Shown here piece after piece: positions 1 through 6,496 of a DNA stretch of 12,196 nt. The translations under genes and the position numbers were made by a program. Source of the DNA: JAFAQB01 sp046724555 (lineage in GTDB: Archaea > Thermoproteota > Nitrososphaeria > Nitrososphaerales > Nitrososphaeraceae); assembly GCA_046724555.1 (NCBI GenBank), contig JBKOWU010000071.1, positions 1 to 12,196 on the forward strand, given 5' to 3'. The notes beneath the pieces were generated by a model. It was not told the DNA's origin and did no database searches. It saw only the letters and a program-made list of their open reading frames with translations. Each line of letters begins with the position of its first letter. Within the stretch, counting starts at the first letter, position 1.

Positions 1-1
1 A

Positions 2-850
2 ATAGCAGAGGCAGGCACCGGCGATCCAATAGCGGATATAGCGGACATAGAAGAGGAATTAGTTATGTGGTATCTGAAGCTCTTTGAAGGGAATCATGAC
101 AAAATATCAAGAGCGGTGAATTCAGGTACAGATATGATTACTGCTATCACAGATGTGTTCCGAGGGATAGGAGTAAGGGAAGAGCATGTCAGGTTCGCTT
201 TGGATGATAACAATTTGTCTGGGAGTGCATTTGATGATTTTGGATTGGAAAGAGCGAAGAATTTTTGTTGGAGCCTTAGAGAAATATCGAAACCAACCCT
301 AATTGTTGCAAATAAAGTGGATTTGCCTACTGCCGCGGACAATTTTCGTAGAATACGGGAGCAGTATAAAAATATGATAATCGTTCCTTGTAGTGCAGAT
401 GCCGAACTGACTCTAAGACGAGCAGAAAGTCGTGGCCTGATTCAGTACATTGCAGGTGATGAAAGATTTGAGATAAACGATCAGATTTTGCTAAATGATA
501 AACAGAAATGGGCACTTAATTTCATAAGAAAAGATATACTTGGAGAATACATGCGCACAGGTGTTCAATTTGCTATCAATGTAGCAGTATTCAAGTTACT
601 GAGAATGAATGCCGTTTATCCTGTGGCAGATGCAAATAAGCTTGCAGATAAGCACGGTAACATCTTACCTGATGTGTATTTGATGAAATCTGGCTCTACA
701 ATTGAAAACCTTGCAAAAGATATCCATAGCGATTTAGTTAAGGGACTGCTGTATGCCATAGATGTTCGGGATGGTCTTAGATTACCGACTACATATCAGC
801 TGAAAGATAGAGACGTGGTATCTATAGTTTCAGCAAAGAAAAAGAAATAG
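2..850 (+). CDS. ychF: YchF/OLA1-like translation-associated GTPase, 3' part
   Basis: The reading frame is open from the first bases, so this is the C-terminal 282 residues of a protein usually near 400 residues. The P-loop and switch regions lie upstream of the window. What is visible is the end of the G domain, including ANKVDLP (NKxD at 311-322), which sets guanine specificity. It is followed by a helical insert and PCSADAELTLRRAESRGLI, typical of archaeal YchF-like proteins. A C-terminal TGS domain (about 650-835) ends in LKDRDVVSIVSA. Bacterial YchF lacks the canonical NKxD and prefers ATP, so the intact NKVD suggests GTP use here. Family members act on ribosomes in the cytoplasm; the exact role is not settled. 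The Lys-only tail (AKKKK) may help RNA contact. The family is clear; the symbol is by family resemblance. Confidence 0.88.
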   Translation: MAEAGTGDPIADIADIEEELVMWYLKLFEGNHDKISRAVNSGTDMITAITDVFRGIGVREEHVRFALDDNNLSGSAFDDFGLERAKNFCWSLREISKPTLIVANKVDLPTAADNFRRIREQYKNMIIVPCSADAELTLRRAESRGLIQYIAGDERFEINDQILLNDKQKWALNFIRKDILGEYMRTGVQFAINVAVFKLLRMNAVYPVADANKLADKHGNILPDVYLMKSGSTIENLAKDIHSDLVKGLLYAIDVRDGLRLPTTYQLKDRDVVSIVSAKKKK

Positions 851-1014
851 TAAGCAGTACATTACGTGCGCAAATTCCACTTGGTCCTACTAAAGCAGAA
901 AGATTTGCGAATGACCTTATTGTTTTTGAAACATCATAGGCAAAAATTTTATGACCGCTCGACAGCAAAGGCACAAAATATCAAATCCATATTCAAATAT
1001 CTGCAGTAGACAAG
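851..1014. other. Intergenic stretch with a short coding-like fragment
   Basis: No complete gene is supported here. In the frame starting at 853, the stretch up to the stop at about 937 reads RAQIPLGPTKAERFANDLIV. It looks more protein-like than random sequence, but it has no start codon with a promoter or ribosome site and I cannot assign a family. A 47-codon GTG ORF in another frame (866-1009) overlaps it and looks like noise. It may be a decayed gene remnant or chance. Confidence 0.2.
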
Positions 1015-1128
1015 ATGGCTAATGATGAGCAAGAACCATTGTGCAAGAGGTGTCAAGTGCATAGTTGTAAAATTCTTCCTTCTATGAAACGACTTTTTCA
1101 CAAATTAATCAAGCACGTGCTATCATGA
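1015..1128 (+). CDS. Possible 37-residue CxxC microprotein
   Basis: A short ATG ORF encodes 37 residues. It has an acidic start (MANDEQEP), then CKRCQVHSC (Cys10, Cys13, Cys18, with His16 between), then a basic tail (MKRLFHKLIKHVLS). The CxxC plus further Cys/His could bind one zinc ion, as in the many tiny zinc-binding proteins of archaea. An AT-rich box (TTCAAATATC, about 991-1000) sits roughly 20 nt before the ATG, which is a little close for a leaderless promoter. No ribosome-binding site is visible. I do not recognise a family. The size and lack of homology data keep this tentative, and it may be a chance ORF. Confidence 0.3.
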   Translation: MANDEQEPLCKRCQVHSCKILPSMKRLFHKLIKHVLS

Positions 1129-1199
1129 TTCGCTATTATTATGGATCTATATTCTATTGTTAGATCGGTTCTCAACTTCATATTTTGAGATTGCAAGTC

Positions 1200-1207
1200 T
1201 TATATTA
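1200..1207 (+). promoter_or_regulatory. TATA-like box for the 1229 small protein
   Basis: TTATATTA is centred about 26 nt before the GTG at 1229. That is the spacing expected when transcription starts at or next to the start codon (a leaderless mRNA). It is one reason for choosing GTG 1229 over the TTG at 1157. Confidence 0.45.
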
Positions 1208-1228
1208 CATGTAAACTTTGGATCTGTA

Positions 1229-1519
1229 GTGCTACTACCCCAACGATGTTCATTTATAATAAATGGTGATGCTTGCGGCCGTTCGCCATCATTCATCGTT
1301 TCTGTTAATGATAAAAATGACCAATATATGATAGGAGTTGTATGCGAAGAACATACGAAGCAAATGGGAAAACAATTGGAATCGATGCAACAAACAGGGA
1401 AAGTCCCAGAGGGAGCGATACATTTCCAACCTTTGAAGACAGTCTCGACAAACTGTATCAGAGGGTCTGATGAAGATTATATGGAAGTTGAATCAAAACG
1501 AAAATACAATAACATGTAA
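1229..1519 (+). CDS. Small conserved-looking Cys-containing protein, 96 aa
   Basis: Function unknown. From GTG 1229 the protein begins MLLPQRCSFIINGDACG. It has Cys7 and Cys16 (C-x8-C), a central VVCEEH motif (Cys39, His42) and TNCIRG (Cys76). The four cysteines and the histidine could bind zinc or an Fe-S centre, but the spacing matches no classic zinc finger that I know. Between them lies a beta-rich segment (PSFIVSVNDKNDQYMIGV) and a Gln/Lys-rich helix (residues 43-58). There is no signal peptide or membrane span, so it is probably cytoplasmic. An open frame reaches back to a TTG at 1157, but the TATA-like box at 1200-1207 and the compact start favour GTG 1229. From memory it resembles small proteins of ammonia-oxidising archaea; this was not checked. 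It stands alone between non-coding stretches. Confidence 0.6.
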   Translation: MLLPQRCSFIINGDACGRSPSFIVSVNDKNDQYMIGVVCEEHTKQMGKQLESMQQTGKVPEGAIHFQPLKTVSTNCIRGSDEDYMEVESKRKYNNM

Positions 1520-1719
1520 GAAACAACCATTGCAACCAAATTTCAGATGATTTAACTGTAAGTGCTACACAATATCACTTATAACTATACCGTAACCATC
1601 ATTTGTTTAGAGGGATATCTCAAAAGACATCTTCATGTTCATATGTACATATAGATCATTTGACTGGATGTGATAATAATGAATGTCTTAAAGGTCTGTT
1701 CTACACGTTATAGATATAT
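1520..1719. other. AT-rich intergenic region between convergent genes
   Basis: The region separates the 96-residue gene (+) from the dehydrogenase gene (-), which end toward each other. I see no gene on either strand. The only structure noted is a perfect 12-bp palindrome, ATATGTACATAT, at 1641-1652. It contains no clear T-run next to either stop codon. Confidence 0.5.
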
Positions 1720-2724
1720 TCATATATATTGATTCTTTACCTCCTGGTTAACAAGAAATATTGGTTCTTTTGCTTCAAAAACATTGAGCAAATTTTGAAC
1801 TGCAATCTGCGACATTTTTGAACGCGTCTGATAAGTTGCACTGCCTATGTGAGGTAATGTCACCACATTTTTCATAGTTAAAAGAGAGTTGTGATGAAGG
1901 ATCGGTTCATTTTCAAATACATCGAGAGCAGCGCCAGCAATCATTTTTCTATTCAAAGCTTGAATTAGATGTCTTTCATTAATAATTTGGCCTCGTGAAG
2001 TATTGATGATATATGATGTTTTCTTCATCATTCTAAATCGCGATGAATCCATTAGATGAGAACTATCAGTGTTTAGATCGGCATGTATAGAAAGAAAATC
2101 ACTTTGTCTTAAAAGACTATTAAGATCAACGTATCTAGCCTGAGTTTCTGTCTCTATTTTATAATTTCTTGTTTGCCTATTGTGGTAGATAATCTTCATG
2201 TTAAATGCTTTAGCTCGTCGAGCTACTGCTGCTCCTATTTTACCGAGTCCAAGAATTCCAAGAGTCATGTCGTCTAAATCTGAACCTAATAAAAGATTGG
2301 GCATCCAGCCGATTTCCCATCTTTTTTGTTTTACAAGTTCATTGCCTTGAATAATATTTCTAGCCAACACAAGAATTAATGCAAATGTCAAGTCAGCAGT
2401 AGCCTCTGTAAGTATATGAGAAGTAAAGGTAACATGGATACCTCTTTTGGTAGCTTCCTTAAGATCAATATGGTCTACACCTGTACTTAGGGAGCTAATC
2501 ACTTTGAGTTTGGGTCCTGCAGCCTCTATAGCCTCAGCATCTATTTTGTCAGACAACATACAGAGGATCCCATCCTTGCCTTGAATGTTATTTAGTAATT
2601 CCTTTCTAGTGGGAGGCCTATCTCTGGCATTGACAGTCACATCACATTTTTTCAGTAGGGTTAAAAGTGCTGGTTGACAAATCTTTCTGGTAACGTATAC
2701 CTTCCTGCGTGATGTCAATCTCAA
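1720..2724 (-). CDS. D-2-hydroxyacid dehydrogenase (glyoxylate/hydroxypyruvate reductase type)
   Basis: Probably an NAD(P)H-dependent cytosolic reductase of 2-oxoacids such as glyoxylate or hydroxypyruvate. The 334 residues match the family's usual length. The Rossmann motif LGILGLGKIGAAVARR has its GxGxxG at residues 159-164. The catalytic triad is present: Arg244 (NTSRGQ), Glu273 (FENEP) and His292 (LPHIGSA). STGVDHIDLKEATKRGI and ILTEATADLTFAL are typical of archaeal glyoxylate reductases, and no ACT regulatory domain follows, which argues against a classic serine-pathway PGDH. Oddities: the usual NTP before the ADLxFAL helix reads FTS (100-102), and the usual PLT after the catalytic-domain strand reads DLN (216-218). 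The substrate is therefore uncertain. The start is TTG at 2724 (minus strand), with another TTG two codons in; no strong ribosome site decides between them. It is a single gene, divergent from ribL. Confidence 0.85.
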   Translation of the reverse strand: MRLTSRRKVYVTRKICQPALLTLLKKCDVTVNARDRPPTRKELLNNIQGKDGILCMLSDKIDAEAIEAAGPKLKVISSLSTGVDHIDLKEATKRGIHVTFTSHILTEATADLTFALILVLARNIIQGNELVKQKRWEIGWMPNLLLGSDLDDMTLGILGLGKIGAAVARRAKAFNMKIIYHNRQTRNYKIETETQARYVDLNSLLRQSDFLSIHADLNTDSSHLMDSSRFRMMKKTSYIINTSRGQIINERHLIQALNRKMIAGAALDVFENEPILHHNSLLTMKNVVTLPHIGSATYQTRSKMSQIAVQNLLNVFEAKEPIFLVNQEVKNQYI

Positions 2725-2838
2725 TAATAATAATAAACCTTGATTCGATTTTATGAACTTTTGAAATTAAAAACTATCATACTAGATCGTTAGCGCGTCT
2801 ATTGACCACAGTTAATTGAGGCTTGTTATATGTTTCAG

Positions 2839-2886
2839 CCGATCTTTTTACTGACCAGTTGTGTAGTAAAAACCACATCTGATCGG
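2839..2886. repeat. Interrupted inverted repeat upstream of ribL
   Basis: The left arm CCGATCTTTTTACT (2839-2852) is fully complementary to two right-arm blocks: AGTAAAAA (2865-2872), across a 12-nt loop, and GATCGG (2881-2886), after an 8-nt bulge. All 14 left-arm bases are paired. The element could be an operator or an RNA structure in a ribL-side leader. Because RibK/RbkR-type proteins regulate flavin genes, it is a candidate target, but I cannot match it to a known operator. Confidence 0.5.
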
Positions 2887-2961
2887 ACCAGTAATTACTC
2901 AACCAACAATAGAAGTGAATCTACCTAAAAGTTTATCAAATGTAATTACTTCCTGTCTGGC

Positions 2962-3105
2962 ATGCATACATTTAGAACTGTAGACGTTGCTTGTCTCCCT
3001 CCAGGCGACATAAATAGAGATTTAGCTCAATTGTCACGGCGCGTTATTCTCATTATTATATTGATTTGGTCTGCAAGAACATATTCCAGCTACAGCAAAA
3101 AGTAA
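2962..3105 (+). CDS. Doubtful 47-codon ORF before ribL
   Basis: ATG 2962 opens a 47-residue frame (MHTFRTVDVACLPPGDINRD...) that ends 12 nt before the ribL start. An AT-rich TTTATCAAA (about 2932-2940) sits about 26 nt before the ATG, which would suit a leaderless start. The middle third is an Ile-rich hydrophobic run. I recognise no family. It may be a leader ORF, a gene remnant or chance. Confidence 0.2.
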   Translation: MHTFRTVDVACLPPGDINRDLAQLSRRVILIIILIWSARTYSSYSKK

Positions 3106-3117
3106 ATTTGATATACC

Positions 3118-3744
3118 ATGCACCCAACTGACAAAGCAATCCTTGCATCATTATTTATAAGTAATTTAGATCCAGAAATTCCAGTACTTGAACGACTAGA
3201 ATCCAAAATGTTAGTAGAAAAAGAGTTCTACGAATCGAGGATCTGTATGCTGAAAGAGCACGGTTTTATAGAAGGAAGCGATGAATTGAAGCTCACGTTT
3301 ATTGGCAGAGATGCATTAAGGGTAGTCCTAGTTGGAGGAGTATTTGATTTGATACATCCTGGACATATACATACATTGAAAGCGGCAAAATCGCACGGTG
3401 ATGTACTTGTAGTTGTGGTAGCAAGAACTTCTACAGCAATGACAATTAACAAAGAACGGAAAATCTATCATAATGAAAATATGCGTAGGGAGCTGGTTTC
3501 TTCCTTGAGCTTTGTAGATCTAGCTATCATTGGAAAAGAAGGAACGTTATATGACACGGTAGAATATGTAAGGCCAGACATCATAGCATTAGGTTATGAT
3601 CAAACTCATAGTGAAAAGGATGTAGCTTACAACTGCCAGACAAGAAATTTAAATGTCAGAGTGATAAGACTTAACACGCCTATGCCGAGAACAAAAAGTT
3701 CAAATATAAAAAATGAGCTTGGTGACTCGTTGTATCGAATATAG
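3118..3744 (+). CDS. ribL: FAD synthetase RibL with N-terminal winged-helix-like domain
   Basis: Transfers a nucleotidyl group to FMN to make FAD, the last step of flavin cofactor synthesis, in the cytoplasm. Residues 68-208 form the cytidylyltransferase-fold domain. It shows GGVFDLIHPGHIHTLKAAK with the HxGH motif at 80-83, a GDVLVVVVARTST strand, the RPDIIALGYDQ signature (152-162), and a C-terminal TKSSNIK motif (192-198) in place of the usual TSxII. About 65 extra N-terminal residues (YESRICMLKEHGFIEGSDELKLTFIGRDAL) read like a winged helix; the plain archaeal enzyme is about 140-150 residues, so this is an added domain. The start is ATG 3118, with no ribosome site visible. It converges with the riboflavin kinase gene 6 nt away, which supplies FMN. 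A related glycerol-3-phosphate cytidylyltransferase role is possible but less likely given GYDQ and the neighbour. Confidence 0.88.
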   Translation: MHPTDKAILASLFISNLDPEIPVLERLESKMLVEKEFYESRICMLKEHGFIEGSDELKLTFIGRDALRVVLVGGVFDLIHPGHIHTLKAAKSHGDVLVVVVARTSTAMTINKERKIYHNENMRRELVSSLSFVDLAIIGKEGTLYDTVEYVRPDIIALGYDQTHSEKDVAYNCQTRNLNVRVIRLNTPMPRTKSSNIKNELGDSLYRI

Positions 3745-3750
3745 TCTAAT

Positions 3751-4464
3751 CTAATCTATGACTTTCAAAGAGTTATTGTTGTTAACGTGTATTCGTACGC
3801 TTATTTCATCGCCATTCTTGATGCCCATCGTCTGTTTGAGTGAGATGGGAGCAATTACTTCCAGCATGCTATCGTCATAATGTGTTCTTTCTAGTACAAG
3901 AACTGCAGCATCATTAAGTACGCCACCGTTGATGTCTGCTTTATAACATTTCGCCCATCCGTATGTTCGTGAGTTGTCACTAAAACCATTGATGAAAATC
4001 GAGGGATACCTGCTTATTTCACGTCTGGAATTCATAGAAATTTGATCGACAAGTTTTACGTTTAGAGTTCCTGGATAAGGCTCATAGCCTAATTTTTCCT
4101 TGAATTGTTTCTTATATCCATCCAGTGACATGTAGTATGCACCTTCGCCCATACCAGACACTATTGTTCCTTTAAAATCAATTGTAAAGGGCGTAGATTC
4201 TATTGCATATTTCAATGCGGAAAATAGAATCTCAATTTGAGAGTACCCTTTATTGGTAACCTTCACTCCTAATTTGTGCCCCTTCCTGAGACGTTCAATA
4301 TATCCTGCGCTTTCCAAATCTAGGAGGTGTTTTGATGCCGCCTGTTGAGATCTGTTTATGAATTTGCCTAAATCAGTTGTAGTCAATTGTATGAAATTAT
4401 ATTTCGCACCATGTTGCAACAGCTTAGTCATAGTAAGTATATGTTGCAACTTGATCTCTGGCAT
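3751..4464 (-). CDS. ribK: CTP-dependent riboflavin kinase with winged helix-turn-helix domain (RbkR type)
   Basis: Phosphorylates riboflavin to FMN using CTP. The kinase domain (about 95-237) carries the archaeal signatures FKGTIVSGMGEGAYYMSL (98-114), LGYEPYPGTLNVKL (125-138), ERTHY (192-196) and LEVIAPISLKQTMGIKNGDEI (201-221). Residues 1-85 form a MarR-like winged helix: TTDLGKFINRSQQAASKHLLDLESAGYIER followed by a basic wing. This two-domain layout is that of RbkR, described in archaea as a kinase that also represses riboflavin genes, with FMN reducing its DNA binding. The ATG lies 6 nt after the dnaG stop, so the gene is probably co-transcribed with dnaG. It converges with ribL, which consumes its product. 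The regulatory role is inferred from the domain layout; the kinase assignment is firm. Confidence 0.93.
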   Translation of the reverse strand: MPEIKLQHILTMTKLLQHGAKYNFIQLTTTDLGKFINRSQQAASKHLLDLESAGYIERLRKGHKLGVKVTNKGYSQIEILFSALKYAIESTPFTIDFKGTIVSGMGEGAYYMSLDGYKKQFKEKLGYEPYPGTLNVKLVDQISMNSRREISRYPSIFINGFSDNSRTYGWAKCYKADINGGVLNDAAVLVLERTHYDDSMLEVIAPISLKQTMGIKNGDEISVRIHVNNNNSLKVID

Positions 4465-4470
4465 TTTTAA

Positions 4471-5739
4471 CTAGTTAATTACACCCATATCTCCGAAGGT
4501 TCTAACTCTTACATCAGTAGGCTTTTTTAATTCTGCTGTTCTGTGACCTACAATATATTGAATCCCTGCTTTGTCTGCAGCTTCAACAAGCCGCTGCGTA
4601 ACTATACCATCAAGTATCAGTAAGGTCGCGCCTTCGGTTATGTTAAGCTTTTTTACCACGTCCGAAACTGGAATCTTAAGCAATGTTCTCATTGAACTAT
4701 CCAATAAGACCGCTTCGAGCGTCTCATTAATTTGGGGATATACCTCCCGTACTGCTGAAAGAATGTCTGCATTGTCCTCCTTTTGTATGCTATCACTACT
4801 GCTGGATACAATATGCGTTTGCTGCTGTATTTCTGTTATCTGTTCATGCTTCTCCCGTTTACTTAGTTGTCTAGTTTCTGAGTGCTGTTGCGATTGCTGG
4901 AATGGCTGTCCGTGTTGTGTGCTCGAGGCAACGTACGGTGCTGTTTCCCTTAAGATCTCAGCAATCTCAAGAGGAGTACATTCTTCGACTTCTCTACCTG
5001 CGGGTGCTCTCAATATTCTGTCGATTTTTACTAAACCCTGCAATTCCTTCAATATCAAATCACCGGCTCTGTCGCCGTCAAGAAACGCAACCACTCGCTT
5101 GCCTTCTGTGAGTTTGGTGACGGTTTCGTCAATCTTTGCTCCCTCAATTGCTATTGAGTTATCAAAACCTGCGCGCAAAAGATTAATAACATCAGCACGA
5201 CCCTCCACGAGAATTATCCAGTCAGAATCAAATACACCTGTACCACACGCGAGTTGAGCCTTGCCAAATGCTGTAAGTTTACCAGGTTTGCTGGCATCGT
5301 AGACATCCTTAAGCATTTCTTCTCCCTCGCTAATTGTCTTGGTAGCCCATTCCTGTACAATCTTCTTCGCACGATCTACAATTACTTTCTTCTTTATTGC
5401 TCTAATATCATCTATACCAACAAGTCCAAATCGTGCCTGAAATGGGCCAACCTTATCGATGCTTTCTATCGCAGCAGCGATCAGCGCAGCGGTTGATATA
5501 TCGGTGCTCATAGGAATCAAAGCGTCACCCTTTGCTGTATTAGACTTGCTGTCTACATTAACTTCTATTCTCCCGACTTTGGATACTTTCTGTAGTTCAT
5601 TAAGATTCATCTCGGGCCCAAGAAGACCTTCTGTCTGTCCAAAAATTGCACCAATTATATCTGCCTTCTCTACCAAGCCGTCAACTTCGAATTTTAATTT
5701 AACATGATATTTTACAATACCTGTGCTAGGCAATTTCAT
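4471..5739 (-). CDS. dnaG: Archaeal DnaG (TOPRIM primase-like / exosome-associated protein)
   Basis: The N-terminal domain (YHVKLKFEVDGLVEKADIIGAIFGQTEGLLGPEMNLNELQ, given here only as its start) is characteristic of archaeal DnaG. The TOPRIM domain spans about 173-265 with the conserved Glu179 (LVEGRAD) and Asp221/Asp223/Arg224 (FLDGDRAGD), the metal-binding set. A low-complexity Gln/Ser-rich linker (about 271-320) is followed by a C-terminal domain (TLLILDGIVTQRLVEAADKAG). In archaea this protein associates with the RNA exosome and helps poly(A)-directed RNA decay; some homologues show primase activity. Bacterial zinc-binding and DnaB-interaction domains are absent. Start ATG 5739 fits the family N-terminus; GAGGT is only 1 nt upstream, too close for normal spacing. 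The next gene, ribK, follows after 6 nt. Confidence 0.95.
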   Translation of the reverse strand: MKLPSTGIVKYHVKLKFEVDGLVEKADIIGAIFGQTEGLLGPEMNLNELQKVSKVGRIEVNVDSKSNTAKGDALIPMSTDISTAALIAAAIESIDKVGPFQARFGLVGIDDIRAIKKKVIVDRAKKIVQEWATKTISEGEEMLKDVYDASKPGKLTAFGKAQLACGTGVFDSDWIILVEGRADVINLLRAGFDNSIAIEGAKIDETVTKLTEGKRVVAFLDGDRAGDLILKELQGLVKIDRILRAPAGREVEECTPLEIAEILRETAPYVASSTQHGQPFQQSQQHSETRQLSKREKHEQITEIQQQTHIVSSSSDSIQKEDNADILSAVREVYPQINETLEAVLLDSSMRTLLKIPVSDVVKKLNITEGATLLILDGIVTQRLVEAADKAGIQYIVGHRTAELKKPTDVRVRTFGDMGVIN

Positions 5740-5780
5740 AACCTCGTATTACTATTAAGTAAAAGTAAGGTGGGGTGGCT

Positions 5781-5790
5781 TGAATATAAG
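5781..5790 (-). promoter_or_regulatory. dnaG: TATA-like box for dnaG-ribK
   Basis: On the minus strand the bases read CTTATATTCA, about 47 nt before the dnaG ATG. This would give a leader of about 20 nt. It is the best promoter candidate in the 124-nt gap between the TOPRIM gene and dnaG. Read-through from the upstream TOPRIM gene is also possible. Confidence 0.4.
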
Positions 5791-5863
5791 TGCTTTGACA
5801 CCTGCAACTATTATCCAAATTTATGATTAAACCCCTAGCCAAAGATGTCCTTGTTCACAATTA

Positions 5864-6307
5864 TCATATATAAAAATACAGATCCCTCCTCCCCATTGCA
5901 CCGCCAAGTCCAGACACATAGGGTGCATATGTAACTAGCTCTTCAACATGTCTGATCTTTCCATTAGTAATTTTGGCCAAGGTTTTTTTATAAAAAAGAC
6001 TAACATTGCTTCCCTGATGCTGCAACTGTGATACAAGTCTACTAGTCAGATTTTTTCCTGTCCTGTCCATATCTAACAGCAAAATTATCTTCTTGCTCAT
6101 TAGATGCTGATTATCAACAAAATCTGCTATTCCCTTAAAACGACTAAACGCGGTAACATTTCCGTTAAACCCTATGCGCATAAGGGCCTCAACATCTCTC
6201 TTGCCTTCGACTACAACGACTGATCCATTTTCTGCTTCATAATTGAGCATATCAATGAATCCGCGAAGACGATCGATTGTCGTGTTGTCTATCGATCTAT
6301 AACGCAT
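5864..6307 (-). CDS. Small stand-alone TOPRIM domain protein, 147 aa
   Basis: A single-domain protein with a complete TOPRIM motif set: VVVVEGKRDVEAL with Glu34, and IILLLDMDRTGK with Asp79, Asp81 and Arg82. These acidic residues bind Mg2+ in primases, topoisomerases and the RNase M5 type of nuclease. The protein is about the size of archaeal small TOPRIM proteins and RNase M5-like maturases, so an RNA- or DNA-processing role is plausible, but the substrate is unknown. The C-terminus (HVEELVTYAPYVSGLGGAMGRR) is Gly-rich and basic. It lies 124 nt upstream of dnaG on the same strand, pairing two TOPRIM genes. A TTAAATC box on the minus strand (about 6335-6341) lies about 31 nt before the ATG and could serve a near-leaderless transcript. 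Confidence 0.85.
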   Translation of the reverse strand: MRYRSIDNTTIDRLRGFIDMLNYEAENGSVVVVEGKRDVEALMRIGFNGNVTAFSRFKGIADFVDNQHLMSKKIILLLDMDRTGKNLTSRLVSQLQHQGSNVSLFYKKTLAKITNGKIRHVEELVTYAPYVSGLGGAMGRRDLYFYI

Positions 6308-6392
6308 GAGCCGTTATTATCTATGCTCTAACAAGATTTAACGATTTTCATTGATTTGCAATACTGTACTTTAGCAATGATATGGAGAAGCA

Positions 6393-6400
6393 TTTATATG
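6393..6400 (+). promoter_or_regulatory. galT: TATA box for galT
   Basis: TTTATATG is a good match to the archaeal TATA consensus. It predicts a start of transcription near 6422 and a leader of about 75 nt that carries two purine-rich ribosome sites. The reverse strand reads CATATAAA, so the same box could in principle serve the divergent TOPRIM gene. Confidence 0.6.
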
Positions 6401-6469
6401 AAAACTTACTTCGCATAATAATTCATTTGCCCACGGCATACAGAATCTTTAATTAAGGAGACTTGTACG

Positions 6470-6484
6470 ATGTGTTGGGACTGA
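6470..6484 (+). other. Possible 4-codon leader ORF (MCWD) before galT
   Basis: ATG TGT TGG GAC TGA follows its own GGAG (6457-6460) at 9-nt spacing. Its stop codon overlaps the start of the TGAGGGAG run, which forms the galT ribosome site. This arrangement could couple galT translation to passage of ribosomes over the leader. It is only five triplets long, so chance is a real alternative. Confidence 0.3.
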
Positions 6485-6489
6485 GGGAG
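6485..6489 (+). promoter_or_regulatory. galT: Ribosome-binding site that fixes the galT TTG start
   Basis: GGGAG lies 7 nt before TTG 6497. No ATG lies near the family N-terminus (LRKDYV), so this site decides for TTG as the start codon. Confidence 0.7.
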
Positions 6490-6496
6490 AAATAGT

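Larger units (their letters stand above)
2725..3117. other. 393-nt divergent intergenic region
   Basis: This lies between the dehydrogenase (-) and ribL (+) and must hold both promoters. The clearest structure is the interrupted inverted repeat at 2839-2886, listed separately. A TTATATTG box at 3056-3063, about 60 nt before the ribL ATG, could drive ribL with a leader near 30 nt. No ribosome-binding site precedes ribL. A 47-codon ORF (2962-3105) is listed separately as doubtful. No tRNA-like fold was found. Confidence 0.5.

Noticed and set aside
1157..1228. Upstream extension of the small Cys protein to TTG 1157
   Set aside because: The extra 24 residues look unlike a protein N-terminus, and the TATA-like box at 1200-1207 would lie inside it; GTG 1229 fits better.
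2980..3060. Possible tRNA-like segment
   Set aside because: I found no T-loop GTTCRA motif, no acceptor stem pairing and no anticodon arm.
3745..3758. TCTAA short tandem repeat between ribL and ribK
   Set aside because: It is under three copies and mostly made of the two stop codons and their flanks; not meaningful alone.
4571..5257. 228-codon open frame on the plus strand inside dnaG
   Set aside because: It is antisense to a clearly conserved TOPRIM protein, and its Ser/Cys/Leu-rich translation is typical of a shadow frame.
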